Below are positions 17,730-25,049 of a stretch of 57,954 bases of DNA, in pieces (positions within the stretch are counted from its first letter, which is position 1; every line of letters begins with the position of its first letter). Both the position numbers and the translations under genes were made by a program. This stretch comes from a bacterium (GTDB lineage: Bacteria; Chloroflexota; Anaerolineae; Caldilineales; Caldilineaceae): NCBI GenBank assembly GCA_016124945.1, contig WGMT01000046.1, forward strand, positions 1-57,954, in the 5' to 3' direction. A model generated the notes under the pieces. It did no database searches and was not told the DNA's origin. It worked only from the letters and a program-made list of their open reading frames with translations.

Positions 17730-18491
17730 GTGACGAAATTTATGAATCGGCGCGCGTTGGTAACGGGCGCAAACAGCGGTTTGGGGCAGGCGATGGCGAC
17801 GGCGCTGGCAGAAGCAGGTGCAACGGTGGCGCTGCATTATCGGCGTAACCAAGAGGCAGTAGACACACTGGCAGCAGCGCTGCGCAACTTCGGCCATACC
17901 GTTCATGTGATTCAGGGTGATCTGTCTACCACAGCGGGGACGCGCCAGGTCGCCGCCGCCGCCGTGGCTGCGCTGGAGCAGGTGGACATTCTGATCAATA
18001 ACGCCGGCGACTGGGTGGACAAGCCGCTGCTCGAAACCAGCGATGCCGAATGGGAGCGGCTGATTGACGTCGATCTGCGTGCGCCGTACCTGCTCACGCG
18101 TCTATTGGCCCCAGGCATGGTCGAACGCCGTTGGGGACGAATCATCAACATCAGTTCGATTGCCAGCTTGGGATACGTCCCTGGTGAGGGGCTATACGGT
18201 ATCTCAAAAGCAGGCATCAACGCGATGACCCATGCATTCGGCGTCGAACTTGCGCCGCACGGCGTCACCGTCAACGCCGTTGCGCCAGGATGGACGCTGC
18301 CGGCGGCTCAACCATTCCCCAATCCCACGGACTATCCGCAGTGTCACGACGTACCCAATTTGCGGCCTGGGCATGCAAGCGAAGTGGCGGCGTTCGTGCG
18401 CTTCCTCGTCTCCGATGTGGCCGGTCACATTACAGGGCAGGTATTACCTATCGACGGCGGCCTTTCAGTGACGCTGCCCAAAGGCAGGTAA
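17730..18491 (+). CDS. Short-chain dehydrogenase/reductase (FabG-like)
   Basis: 253 residues from a GTG start preceded by AGGAG at 17718-17722; an ATG 12 bp later is an alternative. Classical SDR features are present: ALVTGANSGLGQAMA (TGxxxGxG cofactor motif), INNAGDW (NNAG), catalytic Ser in INISSIASLG and YxxxK in LYGISKAGIN, then NAVAPGWT. It most resembles 3-oxoacyl-ACP reductase-type and sugar-alcohol dehydrogenase SDRs. The Arg in HYRRNQ after strand 2 suggests NADPH. The substrate is unknown. Confidence 0.9.
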   Translation: MTKFMNRRALVTGANSGLGQAMATALAEAGATVALHYRRNQEAVDTLAAALRNFGHTVHVIQGDLSTTAGTRQVAAAAVAALEQVDILINNAGDWVDKPLLETSDAEWERLIDVDLRAPYLLTRLLAPGMVERRWGRIINISSIASLGYVPGEGLYGISKAGINAMTHAFGVELAPHGVTVNAVAPGWTLPAAQPFPNPTDYPQCHDVPNLRPGHASEVAAFVRFLVSDVAGHITGQVLPIDGGLSVTLPKGR

Positions 18492-18812
18492 GAATCACGA
18501 CACTTTGGACGCGGATTTCAGGATTTTTCAGGAGCGAAAGACAGACTGACACACATTCACACTGGAGGTGATTATGTCCGGCCTTGAGATGCTGTGTACG
18601 CGCTACGCACTACGCACCACTTCTCTACATCAAAAGGCGTGCCCACAACCCAACAATGCATGGTGGTAAGCACAGCGGGATTGTCTTATGCTAGGAATAC
18701 GCAATAATGAAACTTTCTTGGCGACGTTGCGTAAAGTATTCCGAGGCTTACAATCAACTGAGCCAGGTGCCGATTCGGCACTTGCTCTTTCAAAATTTCA
18801 AGGAGACAAACC
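18492..18812. other. Intergenic region with a possible truncated ORF
   Basis: At 18574 an ATG preceded by GGAGGTG starts a 31-codon frame (MSGLEMLCTRYALRTT...) ending at 18669. After nine codons it runs into a TACGCAC-type heptad repeat, so it may be a gene truncated by a repeat insertion or simply noise. Further on, TTGCGT-16-TACAAT (about 18730-18757) is a weak promoter candidate for the PspC gene. Confidence 0.35.
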
Positions 18813-19112
18813 ATGCAAAAGCGCCTTTATCGCAGCGAAAACGAACGGATGATCGCCGGCGTCTGTGGTGGTCTGGCTGACTATTTCAACATTGATCCCA
18901 CCCTCGTGCGCCTTGTCTTTGCCGTAGCCTTCATCGTCGGCTTTGGCAGCCCGGGCCTGCTCTACCTCTTGCTCTGGATCGTGATGCCCAACCAGGGTAT
19001 GCTCGAAAACGGCTCACAGGATCGGATCCGCGAAGGCGTGCAAGAGATGGCCGACAAGACCCGAGAGATCGTCAACGACGTACGTGGTCAAACCAAATCC
19101 AACCAGCAGTAA
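18813..19112 (+). CDS. PspC domain membrane protein
   Basis: 99 residues. The PspC domain occupies most of it: KRLYRSENERMIAGVCGGLA, DYFNIDPTLVRLVF and one strong membrane helix (LVFAVAFIVGFGSPGLLYLLLWIVMP). It has a charged cytoplasmic tail. PspC proteins sense or respond to envelope stress; here there is no pspA next door, and the following gene is an HtrA protease, which would fit an envelope-stress locus. An AAGGAGA ribosome binding site is present. Confidence 0.9.
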   Translation: MQKRLYRSENERMIAGVCGGLADYFNIDPTLVRLVFAVAFIVGFGSPGLLYLLLWIVMPNQGMLENGSQDRIREGVQEMADKTREIVNDVRGQTKSNQQ

Positions 19113-19134
19113 CTCCCCCTTTATTGCCGGTAAA

Positions 19135-19180
19135 ATCAAAAACCCGCCGAGGACAACGTTGTCCTCGGCGGGTTTTTGAT
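19135..19180 (+). terminator. Bidirectional terminator (46-bp perfect palindrome)
   Basis: ATCAAAAACCCGCCGAGGAC and its exact complement meet without a loop insert, giving a very stable GC stem with A- and T-rich flanks on both sides. It ends the PspC transcript and would also end the fragment on the opposite strand. Confidence 0.9.
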
Positions 19181-19196
19181 TGGGGAGGGATCGTGG

Positions 19197-19319
19197 TTAC
19201 ACCCGTTGTTGCTCGTGCTTGCCTTCAGCTACTTCTTCAACCAGTTTGTCGCAAAAAACAGGCAGATCATCGGGGTTACGGCTCGTAACAAGGCCGTTAT
19301 TAAGATAACCGTTTCGAAT
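19197..19319 (-). pseudogene. 3' remnant of a PfpI/DJ-1 family gene
   Basis: Reading the minus strand upstream from a TAA at 19197-19199 gives about 37 codons including NGLVTSRNPDDLPVF and KLVEEVAEGKH. This strongly resembles the C-terminal end of type 1 glutamine amidotransferase-like PfpI proteins (typically G-N-L-V-T-S-R-x-P-D-D-L-P-A-F). An in-frame stop lies just upstream and the rest of the roughly 180-residue gene is absent. The neighbouring sequence is noticeably AT-richer. This is probably a decayed gene end. Confidence 0.5.
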
Positions 19320-19419
19320 TCAGCTATCGCATCAACAGAATACAACTTAATGCCTGAATGTGGCCTGTATACCGCTATAGGAATCCGGTACAAACTTGGC
19401 ACAAATTCAGCAAATTCGG

Positions 19420-19527
19420 TTGATTTTCAGTCTCACACCTTTACAATAAAAGTGAGACAATCGAAATCCGTTGTTCTGGTCACAAAACGTAAGTGACCAA
19501 CCTGAATCGCTGTAGCAGATCTGCTAC
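19420..19527 (+). promoter_or_regulatory. Promoter and stacked dyads in the leader of the HtrA gene
   Basis: TTGATT (19420-19425), a 16-bp spacer and TACAAT (19442-19447) form a plausible promoter. GTCTCAC (19430-19436) and GTGAGAC (19452-19458) form a dyad enclosing the -10. Two further dyads follow: GGTCAC-N9-GTGACC (19478-19498) and the perfect palindrome GTAGCAGATCTGCTAC (19512-19527). This suggests regulated expression, but no regulator is identified. Confidence 0.45.
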
Positions 19528-19591
19528 GCTGCCGAACAGCGTTGTTCACAGTAGATCCTGTTTGGCGCGAAACAAAAAGGAGTTGAGTTTT

Positions 19592-20980
19592 ATGAACCGT
19601 AGAACAAGACAGATCCTGGCCGTGGCTGCCACATTGGCATTGGTGGTCGTGGTTGCAATCTTTGCCGTAGGGAATTTCACCTGGCAACCGGCCACCAACG
19701 CAACCGCACGCGTGAGTGCGCTGAACGCCGATCCGATTGTGCTGCCCGCAGAAATTTTGCAGCAGATCGAAACCACAGTGCCGTCTCAAGAAGCGTTGGC
19801 GGCTATTTACGAGCAGGTGTCCCCTTCAGTGGTGAACATTCAAGTGGTGCAGCAATCGATGATGTCTCAGTTCGGCATGCCCAACACCCCCTCGCAAGGA
19901 CAGGGCACCGGCTGGGTGTGGGACACCGACGGCCATATCGTCACCAACAACCATGTGGTTGAAAACGCGCAAAGCATTCTCGTCTTCTTCTCGAATGGCG
20001 AATGGGCAGACGCCGAAATCGTCGCCACCGATCCCCAGGCCGATCTCGCTGTGATCCGTGTAGATACCCCTTCCAGCATCACGCTGACACCCATCGCCCT
20101 GGCCGAAGACGTGCCGCCTGTAGGCTATTACACACTGGCGCTGGGCAGCCCCTTCGGCCTCGCCGGCTCGATGACACAGGGGATTGTCAGTGCAATTGGG
20201 CGTAGCTTCCCTGTGGGCGATCCCCTACAAGGCGGCTCCACCTACTCGCTGCCCGATGTAATCCAGACCGACGCAGCCATCAATCCCGGCAACTCGGGGG
20301 GGCCGTTGCTCAACCTCAACGGCGAAGTGATTGGCGTCAACTTCGCCATTCGTTCAGAGGTGCGCGCCAACGCCGGTGTGGGTTTTGCCATCCCCGTGTC
20401 AATTGTGCGACGTGTTGTGCCTGCGCTGATTACCGACGGCGCCTATGCCTATCCATTCCTGGGCCTGGGTGGATCCACCATCAACCCACAGATTGCCGAA
20501 GCCGAAGAATTGGCCGAAGGCACATTCGGCGTCTTTGTGGGGAACGTCGATCCCAGTGGCCCGGCGGGCAGCGCAGGTTTGCAGGCAGGTGACATTATCA
20601 CCAGGATTGACGATGAGCCGGTGCACACGTTTGAGGATCTGATCGGCTATCTGATCACTGAAACTTCACCTGGCGACGAAGTTGCGATCCAGCTTTTACG
20701 CGAGGGTGAAACCCAAACACTTACCGTGACGTTAGGAGAACGTCCGACACAGCCCACCGCCCCGATTGAACGCATCACCGTTGGGCAGGCCATCGACATT
20801 GCCCGTGAGGCGGCGCTTGCCGCCGGCTTGATGCCCGAAGTGGAATCCACCTCGGCCCGGCTTGCCACGCAGGACGGCACAGCCGTCTGGATCGTGCAGC
20901 TCGAAGGCGGCGGAGAGCGGCTCACCGTCCATGTCGACGCCGATACGGGCGAGGTGCTAGACATTTCTGAAAGCCAGTAG
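19592..20980 (+). CDS. HtrA/DegP-type serine protease with PDZ and C-terminal PepSY domain
   Basis: 462 residues, starting at the ATG after AAGGAG. An N-terminal membrane anchor (ILAVAATLALVVVVAIFAVG) puts the rest outside the cytoplasmic membrane. The trypsin-like domain has His in VTNNHVVENA (about 120), Asp in QADLAVIRVD (about 151) and Ser in NPGNSGGPLLN (about 234). A PDZ domain follows at about 300-390 (GLQAGDIITRIDDEP). The last 70 residues, from ITVGQAIDIAREAALAAG to HVDADTGEVLDI, form a PepSY-like domain, a fold thought to inhibit proteases or act as a chaperone. HtrA with a PepSY tail is uncommon. The role is probably envelope protein quality control. Confidence 0.93.
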   Translation: MNRRTRQILAVAATLALVVVVAIFAVGNFTWQPATNATARVSALNADPIVLPAEILQQIETTVPSQEALAAIYEQVSPSVVNIQVVQQSMMSQFGMPNTPSQGQGTGWVWDTDGHIVTNNHVVENAQSILVFFSNGEWADAEIVATDPQADLAVIRVDTPSSITLTPIALAEDVPPVGYYTLALGSPFGLAGSMTQGIVSAIGRSFPVGDPLQGGSTYSLPDVIQTDAAINPGNSGGPLLNLNGEVIGVNFAIRSEVRANAGVGFAIPVSIVRRVVPALITDGAYAYPFLGLGGSTINPQIAEAEELAEGTFGVFVGNVDPSGPAGSAGLQAGDIITRIDDEPVHTFEDLIGYLITETSPGDEVAIQLLREGETQTLTVTLGERPTQPTAPIERITVGQAIDIAREAALAAGLMPEVESTSARLATQDGTAVWIVQLEGGGERLTVHVDADTGEVLDISESQ

Positions 20981-20985
20981 GGTTG

Positions 20986-21072
20986 AATGAGTAACGAGTA
21001 ATCAGTAAGGTTTAACAACAGATCGCCCAATTGGCAAGCACGCTCTTGACACAACCTTACTCGTTACTCATT
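20986..21072. repeat. Palindromic repeat element, copy C (CCCAATTGG core)
   Basis: AATGAGTAACGAGTAATCAG-type heptads on the left and the complementary AACCTTACTCGTTACTCATT on the right enclose a core with CCCAATTGG at 21026-21034 and a TTGACACAACC segment. Confidence 0.88.
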
Positions 21073-21096
21073 ATCCTCATCACAAAAAGGAATTTT

Positions 21097-22140
21097 ATGA
21101 CACGCACCATCGTCAATTCTTCGCGGCGGACCATTGCCGTTGTCCTCGCCGTGCTCGTCCTCTTTGCGGGGATGGGTGCGGCGAGGATTTTCGCGCAATC
21201 GCCGACCGTCGATCCGGTCACGATTCCGTTGACAGGGCCGGCCACCAGCCGAAACGCTGAGTTTTCGGGCATGGCCTGGTATGGCGATTGGCTCGTGCTC
21301 CTGCCCCAATTCCCCTGGTTCGAAGGCTTCGACCGTACAGGCTTCTTTGTGCTTCCCAGGCAAGAGATCGTCGACTTCGTCGACGGGCGGCTTAGCGGAC
21401 CGTTGACGCCGCGCCTCGTGCCGATGGACGTGAGTGGGATTCTCAACGCCGTCCCCGGTTTTGAGGGATTTGAGTCGATTGTCTTTGTAGGCGATACGAT
21501 CTATGTCACGGCAGAGGCGAATCTGGGCAGAGAGATGGCGGGGTGGATCTTGCGCGGCACGATTCAGCCGGATCTAAGCGCGGCACGGATCGACGTGACC
21601 AGTGCCACATCGATCCCTGTGCAGACGGCCTTTCCCAACATGAGCGACGAGGCGATCCTGGTGCGTCCTGGCGCGGAGGGGTTCGAACTGTTCACCTTCT
21701 ACGAAGCCAACGGACGGTTGGCCAACCGCAACCCCGTCGCCCACCGCTTTGGCGCGGACCTGACGCCGCTGCCGCCGATCCCCATGGCCAATATCGAATA
21801 CCGTGTCACCGACGCCACTGAGTTGGATGCCGAAGGGCGCTTCTGGGTGACGAACTACTTCTGGCCGGGTGAGGCCCATCTCCTGCTTGGTGGCTCCGGT
21901 TTCGGTGGACGGCTACGCGCCCTCCTGGCGCGCACCCGCCTTCACCCCATCGAACGGCTCGTCGAACTCCAGGTCACCGAAGACGGCGTCGATTACACAG
22001 ACACGCCGCCCATTAACCTCACGTTGGGTGAAGGCGATTCGCGCAACTGGGAAGGCATCGTCCGTCTTGAAAATCGGGGCTTTCTCATTGTGACAGACAA
22101 ATTCCCTGAGACGATCCTGGCTTTTGTGCCGCAGCCCTAG
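21097..22140 (+). CDS. Exported protein of unknown function, possible beta-propeller
   Basis: 347 residues from the ATG after AAAAAGGAA. An N-terminal signal peptide (RTIAVVLAVLVLFAGMGAARIFA) predicts export. The mature part has repeating strand-like segments: SGMAWYGDWLVLLPQFP, GFESIVFVGDTIYVTAEAN, TDATELDAEGRFWVTNYFW and NWEGIVRLENRGFLIVTDKF. This pattern is reminiscent of esterase-like-phytase or SdiA-regulated-type beta-propellers, but no catalytic signature is clear, so no function is assigned. It ends convergently with the transporter gene, the two stop codons sharing CTAG. Confidence 0.72.
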   Translation: MTRTIVNSSRRTIAVVLAVLVLFAGMGAARIFAQSPTVDPVTIPLTGPATSRNAEFSGMAWYGDWLVLLPQFPWFEGFDRTGFFVLPRQEIVDFVDGRLSGPLTPRLVPMDVSGILNAVPGFEGFESIVFVGDTIYVTAEANLGREMAGWILRGTIQPDLSAARIDVTSATSIPVQTAFPNMSDEAILVRPGAEGFELFTFYEANGRLANRNPVAHRFGADLTPLPPIPMANIEYRVTDATELDAEGRFWVTNYFWPGEAHLLLGGSGFGGRLRALLARTRLHPIERLVELQVTEDGVDYTDTPPINLTLGEGDSRNWEGIVRLENRGFLIVTDKFPETILAFVPQP

Positions 22141-22823
22141 TCCACACGCCGATCCGGCACGACGTAGATCAGCGGCAGGCTAATCAACGTGATTGCGTAC
22201 TTGACCACCAGATTGAAGACAAAAATCTGCCAGACCACGGCCCAGGGCAGGCCCTCCATGCCGAAGAGGGTGATGGGCGCAAACGCACCCACGGCGAAGA
22301 TGAGATTGTCTACGGGGACGCTGATGCTGTTGCTTGTCAGCACACGCAACCACTGAAAACGCCGTGTCACGCGTGTGACGAAGAGGTGATAGACCTCGGT
22401 GTCGATCAACTCGCTCACCACCTCGGCCAGGATCGACGCCGCCACGATCCGCCACACCGGCGCGAGGACGGCACTGAACTCAGCCCCCAATCCCCACGAC
22501 GGGTCACTTTCCACACTGGCGGCCCACATCAAATAGAGCACCATGAAGAGGTTGATCCCCGCCGCGGTGACAATCAACGTCTGCGCGCCGCGTTTGCCCA
22601 TCACCTTGTGCACCACATCGCGCAATGTAAAGGTGATGGGGTAGATGAAGGTCCCCATGTCCACGGCCAGGCCGGCCACCAGGCCGATCTTCAGGCTGGC
22701 GATGTCCGACAACATCTGCGCGGCGATGTACGCCGCCACCACAACAATCGCTACTTTCGACAACGTCGCCACCGGGATCTCAGCGCGGCGCTCTTCCTGC
22801 TTGGTTGAAACGGTTGACTGCAT
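22137..22823 (-). CDS. Queuosine precursor transporter (YhhQ/VUT family)
   Basis: 228 residues from the ATG after AGGAGA. About six membrane helices are visible, with the family motifs MGTFIYPITFTLRDVVHKVMG, SELIDTEVYHLF and LTSNSISVPVDNLIF. YhhQ-family proteins import preQ0/preQ1-type queuosine precursors for tRNA modification. No other queuosine gene is in the window. The stop overlaps the stop of the convergent upstream gene by 4 bp. Confidence 0.9.
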   Translation of the reverse strand: MQSTVSTKQEERRAEIPVATLSKVAIVVVAAYIAAQMLSDIASLKIGLVAGLAVDMGTFIYPITFTLRDVVHKVMGKRGAQTLIVTAAGINLFMVLYLMWAASVESDPSWGLGAEFSAVLAPVWRIVAASILAEVVSELIDTEVYHLFVTRVTRRFQWLRVLTSNSISVPVDNLIFAVGAFAPITLFGMEGLPWAVVWQIFVFNLVVKYAITLISLPLIYVVPDRRVD

Positions 22824-22905
22824 GAATCTTCTCCTATGTTTTGGTAAGGCGGGAACCACGACCGCCGAAAAACAAAGATTCATTTTAGCACAAGGAAGAG
22901 GTGAA

Positions 22906-22985
22906 CCACGGATTTCACGGATTCAAAGGATTTCCAGAAGAGAGAGAAAAAAAATTCACCGCAAAGGCGCAAAGGGCGCAAAATC
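22906..22985. repeat. Half-copy of a palindromic repeat, left of the XRE-ImmA/PIN module
   Basis: CCACGGATTTCACGGATTC (22906-22924) and following bases to 22941 are about 75-80% complementary, by eye, to 24918-24954 on the far side of the two-gene module. An ACCGCAAAGGCGCAAAG heptad-type tract follows at 22958-22974. Both parts also occur in the left arm of the full element at 30084-30350. Confidence 0.7.
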
Positions 22986-23017
22986 CGACATTTTACACAC
23001 ATAATTCCCTTAAATCA

Positions 23018-23070
23018 TTGACATTGTCAGGCAACGATTGTACACTCAAGGTATGTTTGTCTTGTACAAG
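23018..23070 (+). promoter_or_regulatory. Promoter and putative operator of the XRE-ImmA gene
   Basis: TTGACA (23018-23023), a 17-bp spacer and TACACT (23041-23046) make a strong -35/-10 pair. TTGTACA occurs at 23038-23044, overlapping the -10, and again within the palindrome CTTGTACAAG at 23061-23070. The two sites, 24 bp apart, are good candidates for binding by the XRE protein itself (autoregulation inferred). Confidence 0.6.
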
Positions 23071-23096
23071 CGTTTGGCATTTAGAGGAAGCGATAT

Positions 23097-24284
23097 ATGC
23101 AGAGAAACGTCCTCGAATCAATTGACCATCAGGCATTGGGGCAGCGGCTGAAGCAGGCCCGCGAGCGCGAGGGGATGACCCAGGCCGACGCTGCCGCCGT
23201 CCTCGATGTAGCGCGCACTACGTTGACCGCTATCGAGCAGGGCACACGCCGCGTCAAGGCTGGGGAGTTGATCAAACTGGCCCAGGCGTATGGACGGCAG
23301 GTAAGCGATTTCGTACGGGCGCGGCCTGAAATCGTCCCGTTTCAGGTGCAGTTTCGCAGCGTACAGTTGACCGACGATATCGACGGCGATCAGATCCGCC
23401 AGAGCATTGCCGACTTCGAGGACCATTGCCAAGACTATCTCGAACTCGAATCGATTATGGACAGCGTCTACCGTCCACGCTATCCACAGATTTACGAGAT
23501 CGACGGCGATCAGATCGAGCGGATTGCCGAAGCTGTCGCCATTGAGGAACGTAGCCGTCTGAACGTGGGCGACGGTCCTTTCGTGCAGTTGCGCCAGGTG
23601 CTGGAAAACGACGTGGGCCTGCGCATCTTCTACCTGCCCCTGCGCCCCTCCGGCAAGATTTCGGCCATGTACGCCTACAGCGAGGAACTGGGCGGCTGCA
23701 TCGCTGTCAACAGCCAGCACCCTGAGGAACGGCGGCGGTGGTCATTGGCCCACGATTATGCGCACTTTTTGACCCAGCGCGAACGTCCTGCGATCCTGCC
23801 CACTGCTGGCTATGTGCGGGTACCGCGCCATGAACGCTTCGCCGATGCCTTTGCCAAGTATTTCCTCATGCCCACCAGCGGGCTGCTCAAGCGCGCCCGC
23901 GCCCACCTAAGCGCGAATGGAAAGTTGACCGTCTCGGACGTACTCATCCTCGCCAATTACTACGCGGTTTCCGCCGAAACCATGACCCACCGCCTCGAAG
24001 AACTGGAACTGGTGCGTCCTGGCGCGTGGATGCGCATTCAAGAAATGAAACTGCCGATTCGTGAGGCACAGCGTGAACTCGGTCTGGCGCCGGTAGCCGA
24101 GGCAGACGAAACCTTTCCCCGGCGCTATCTCTTCCTGGCGATTGCGGCCTACGAGCAGGAACGCATCAGCGAGGAACAACTGGCCCGTTTCTTGCACAAG
24201 GACAGGCTGAAGGTGCGCCGACTCGTGGCCGAGTTTCAGCCTGCCGACGCCGCGTTCTTCAATCAAACTGCCGTGGAAGTGTAG
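23097..24284 (+). CDS. XRE-type HTH plus ImmA/IrrE-like metallopeptidase (antitoxin/regulator)
   Basis: 395 residues. An N-terminal XRE helix-turn-helix (about 13-67: LGQRLKQAREREGMTQADAA, TLTAIEQGTRRVKAGELIKLA) is joined to a COG2856 ImmA/IrrE-like domain. The zinc motif normally HExxH reads HDYAH (about 219-223), so the catalytic Glu is Asp. The downstream third-ligand helix is kept (ERFADAFAKYFLMP). A C-terminal extension of about 100 residues is helical. It is followed after 9 bp by a PIN-domain gene, and Xre-COG2856 proteins are known partners in predicted toxin-antitoxin operons. The AGAGGAAG ribosome binding site and a promoter with TTGTACA sites precede it. Confidence 0.88.
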   Translation: MQRNVLESIDHQALGQRLKQAREREGMTQADAAAVLDVARTTLTAIEQGTRRVKAGELIKLAQAYGRQVSDFVRARPEIVPFQVQFRSVQLTDDIDGDQIRQSIADFEDHCQDYLELESIMDSVYRPRYPQIYEIDGDQIERIAEAVAIEERSRLNVGDGPFVQLRQVLENDVGLRIFYLPLRPSGKISAMYAYSEELGGCIAVNSQHPEERRRWSLAHDYAHFLTQRERPAILPTAGYVRVPRHERFADAFAKYFLMPTSGLLKRARAHLSANGKLTVSDVLILANYYAVSAETMTHRLEELELVRPGAWMRIQEMKLPIREAQRELGLAPVAEADETFPRRYLFLAIAAYEQERISEEQLARFLHKDRLKVRRLVAEFQPADAAFFNQTAVEV

Positions 24285-24293
24285 GAGCAGCCC

Positions 24294-24836
24294 GTGACTG
24301 AAGCGCCATCTCAGTTGACCTACCTCGCCGACACCACACTTGTGCTGGACGCCTGTTGTCTCATCGACCTGTACACCTCAGGATGCATGACCGATATCCT
24401 GTCGGCGCTGCCCTGTCCCGTTGCGGTGGCGCGCTACGTTTTGGATGCGGAGGCGTTGAGCGTGCCGAATCTCACGTCCTCATCCTCGAATCTACCTTTC
24501 GATGTCGTCGACCTCGCCTCCGAAGACGAAGAAATGGCCTTTATCGACTTCGCCGTTGCCTTCGGGGCCGACGGCGAAGCCTACACCTGCGCCATCGCCG
24601 TCCAGCGCAACTGGGCGGTCGCCAGCAACGAACGCAAGGTGATCCGCATCCTGCAAACTGCATTTCCGTCCATCGCCATTGTCACCACGCCGGAGATTGT
24701 CGGGCACTGGGCCGAGATTGCACATCCTAGTGCGAACGAACTCCGCCAAGTTATCCGCCGCATCGAACTCGACGCCCACTACCGCCCCGGTCGCGCCCAT
24801 CCTCTCTTCGACTGGTGGAACGCTCATTTTGAATGA
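24294..24836 (+). CDS. PIN-like domain protein, probable toxin partner
   Basis: 180 residues from a GTG start, AGGAGCAG upstream. PIN-fold acidic positions are visible: LVLDACCLIDLY (first Asp), DEEMAFIDFAVAFGADGEAY (Glu/Asp pair typical of the second motif), and AVASNERKVIRIL, where the expected third Asp of the S/T-x-D motif is replaced by N-E. It is most likely an RNase-type toxin or a degenerate PIN regulated by the XRE-ImmA protein encoded immediately upstream. Confidence 0.75.
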   Translation: MTEAPSQLTYLADTTLVLDACCLIDLYTSGCMTDILSALPCPVAVARYVLDAEALSVPNLTSSSSNLPFDVVDLASEDEEMAFIDFAVAFGADGEAYTCAIAVQRNWAVASNERKVIRILQTAFPSIAIVTTPEIVGHWAEIAHPSANELRQVIRRIELDAHYRPGRAHPLFDWWNAHFE

Positions 24837-24879
24837 GCCGCTCTATTCTGGTGATCCCGAAATCAATGTCGCTCTTTTC

Positions 24880-24968
24880 TCCCCTTCGTGTTTCTTCGTG
24901 TGCCTTCGTGGATCAATTCTTCTCTGCAATCCTTTGAATCTGCGTAATCTGTGGACAGATCTCTTTGT
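24880..24968. repeat. Half-copy of a palindromic repeat, right of the XRE-ImmA/PIN module
   Basis: CCCCTTCGTGTTTCTTCGTG and CTTCGTGGATCAATTCT resemble the right arm of the 30084-30350 element. 24918-24954 (through CAATCCTTTGAATCTGCG) pairs with the left half at 22906-22941. Confidence 0.7.
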
Positions 24969-25049
24969 CGATCTTTCGGCGGAATCCCCCGCTCAATGAT
25001 AAGATAGAGCCATTTGGTTTTCCCGCAATGCCACCCCGAGGAGACATAC

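Noticed and set aside
19176..19496. 106-codon plus-strand frame after the PspC gene
   Set aside because: Starts inside the terminator and runs antisense to the PfpI remnant; composition is not like the neighbouring genes.
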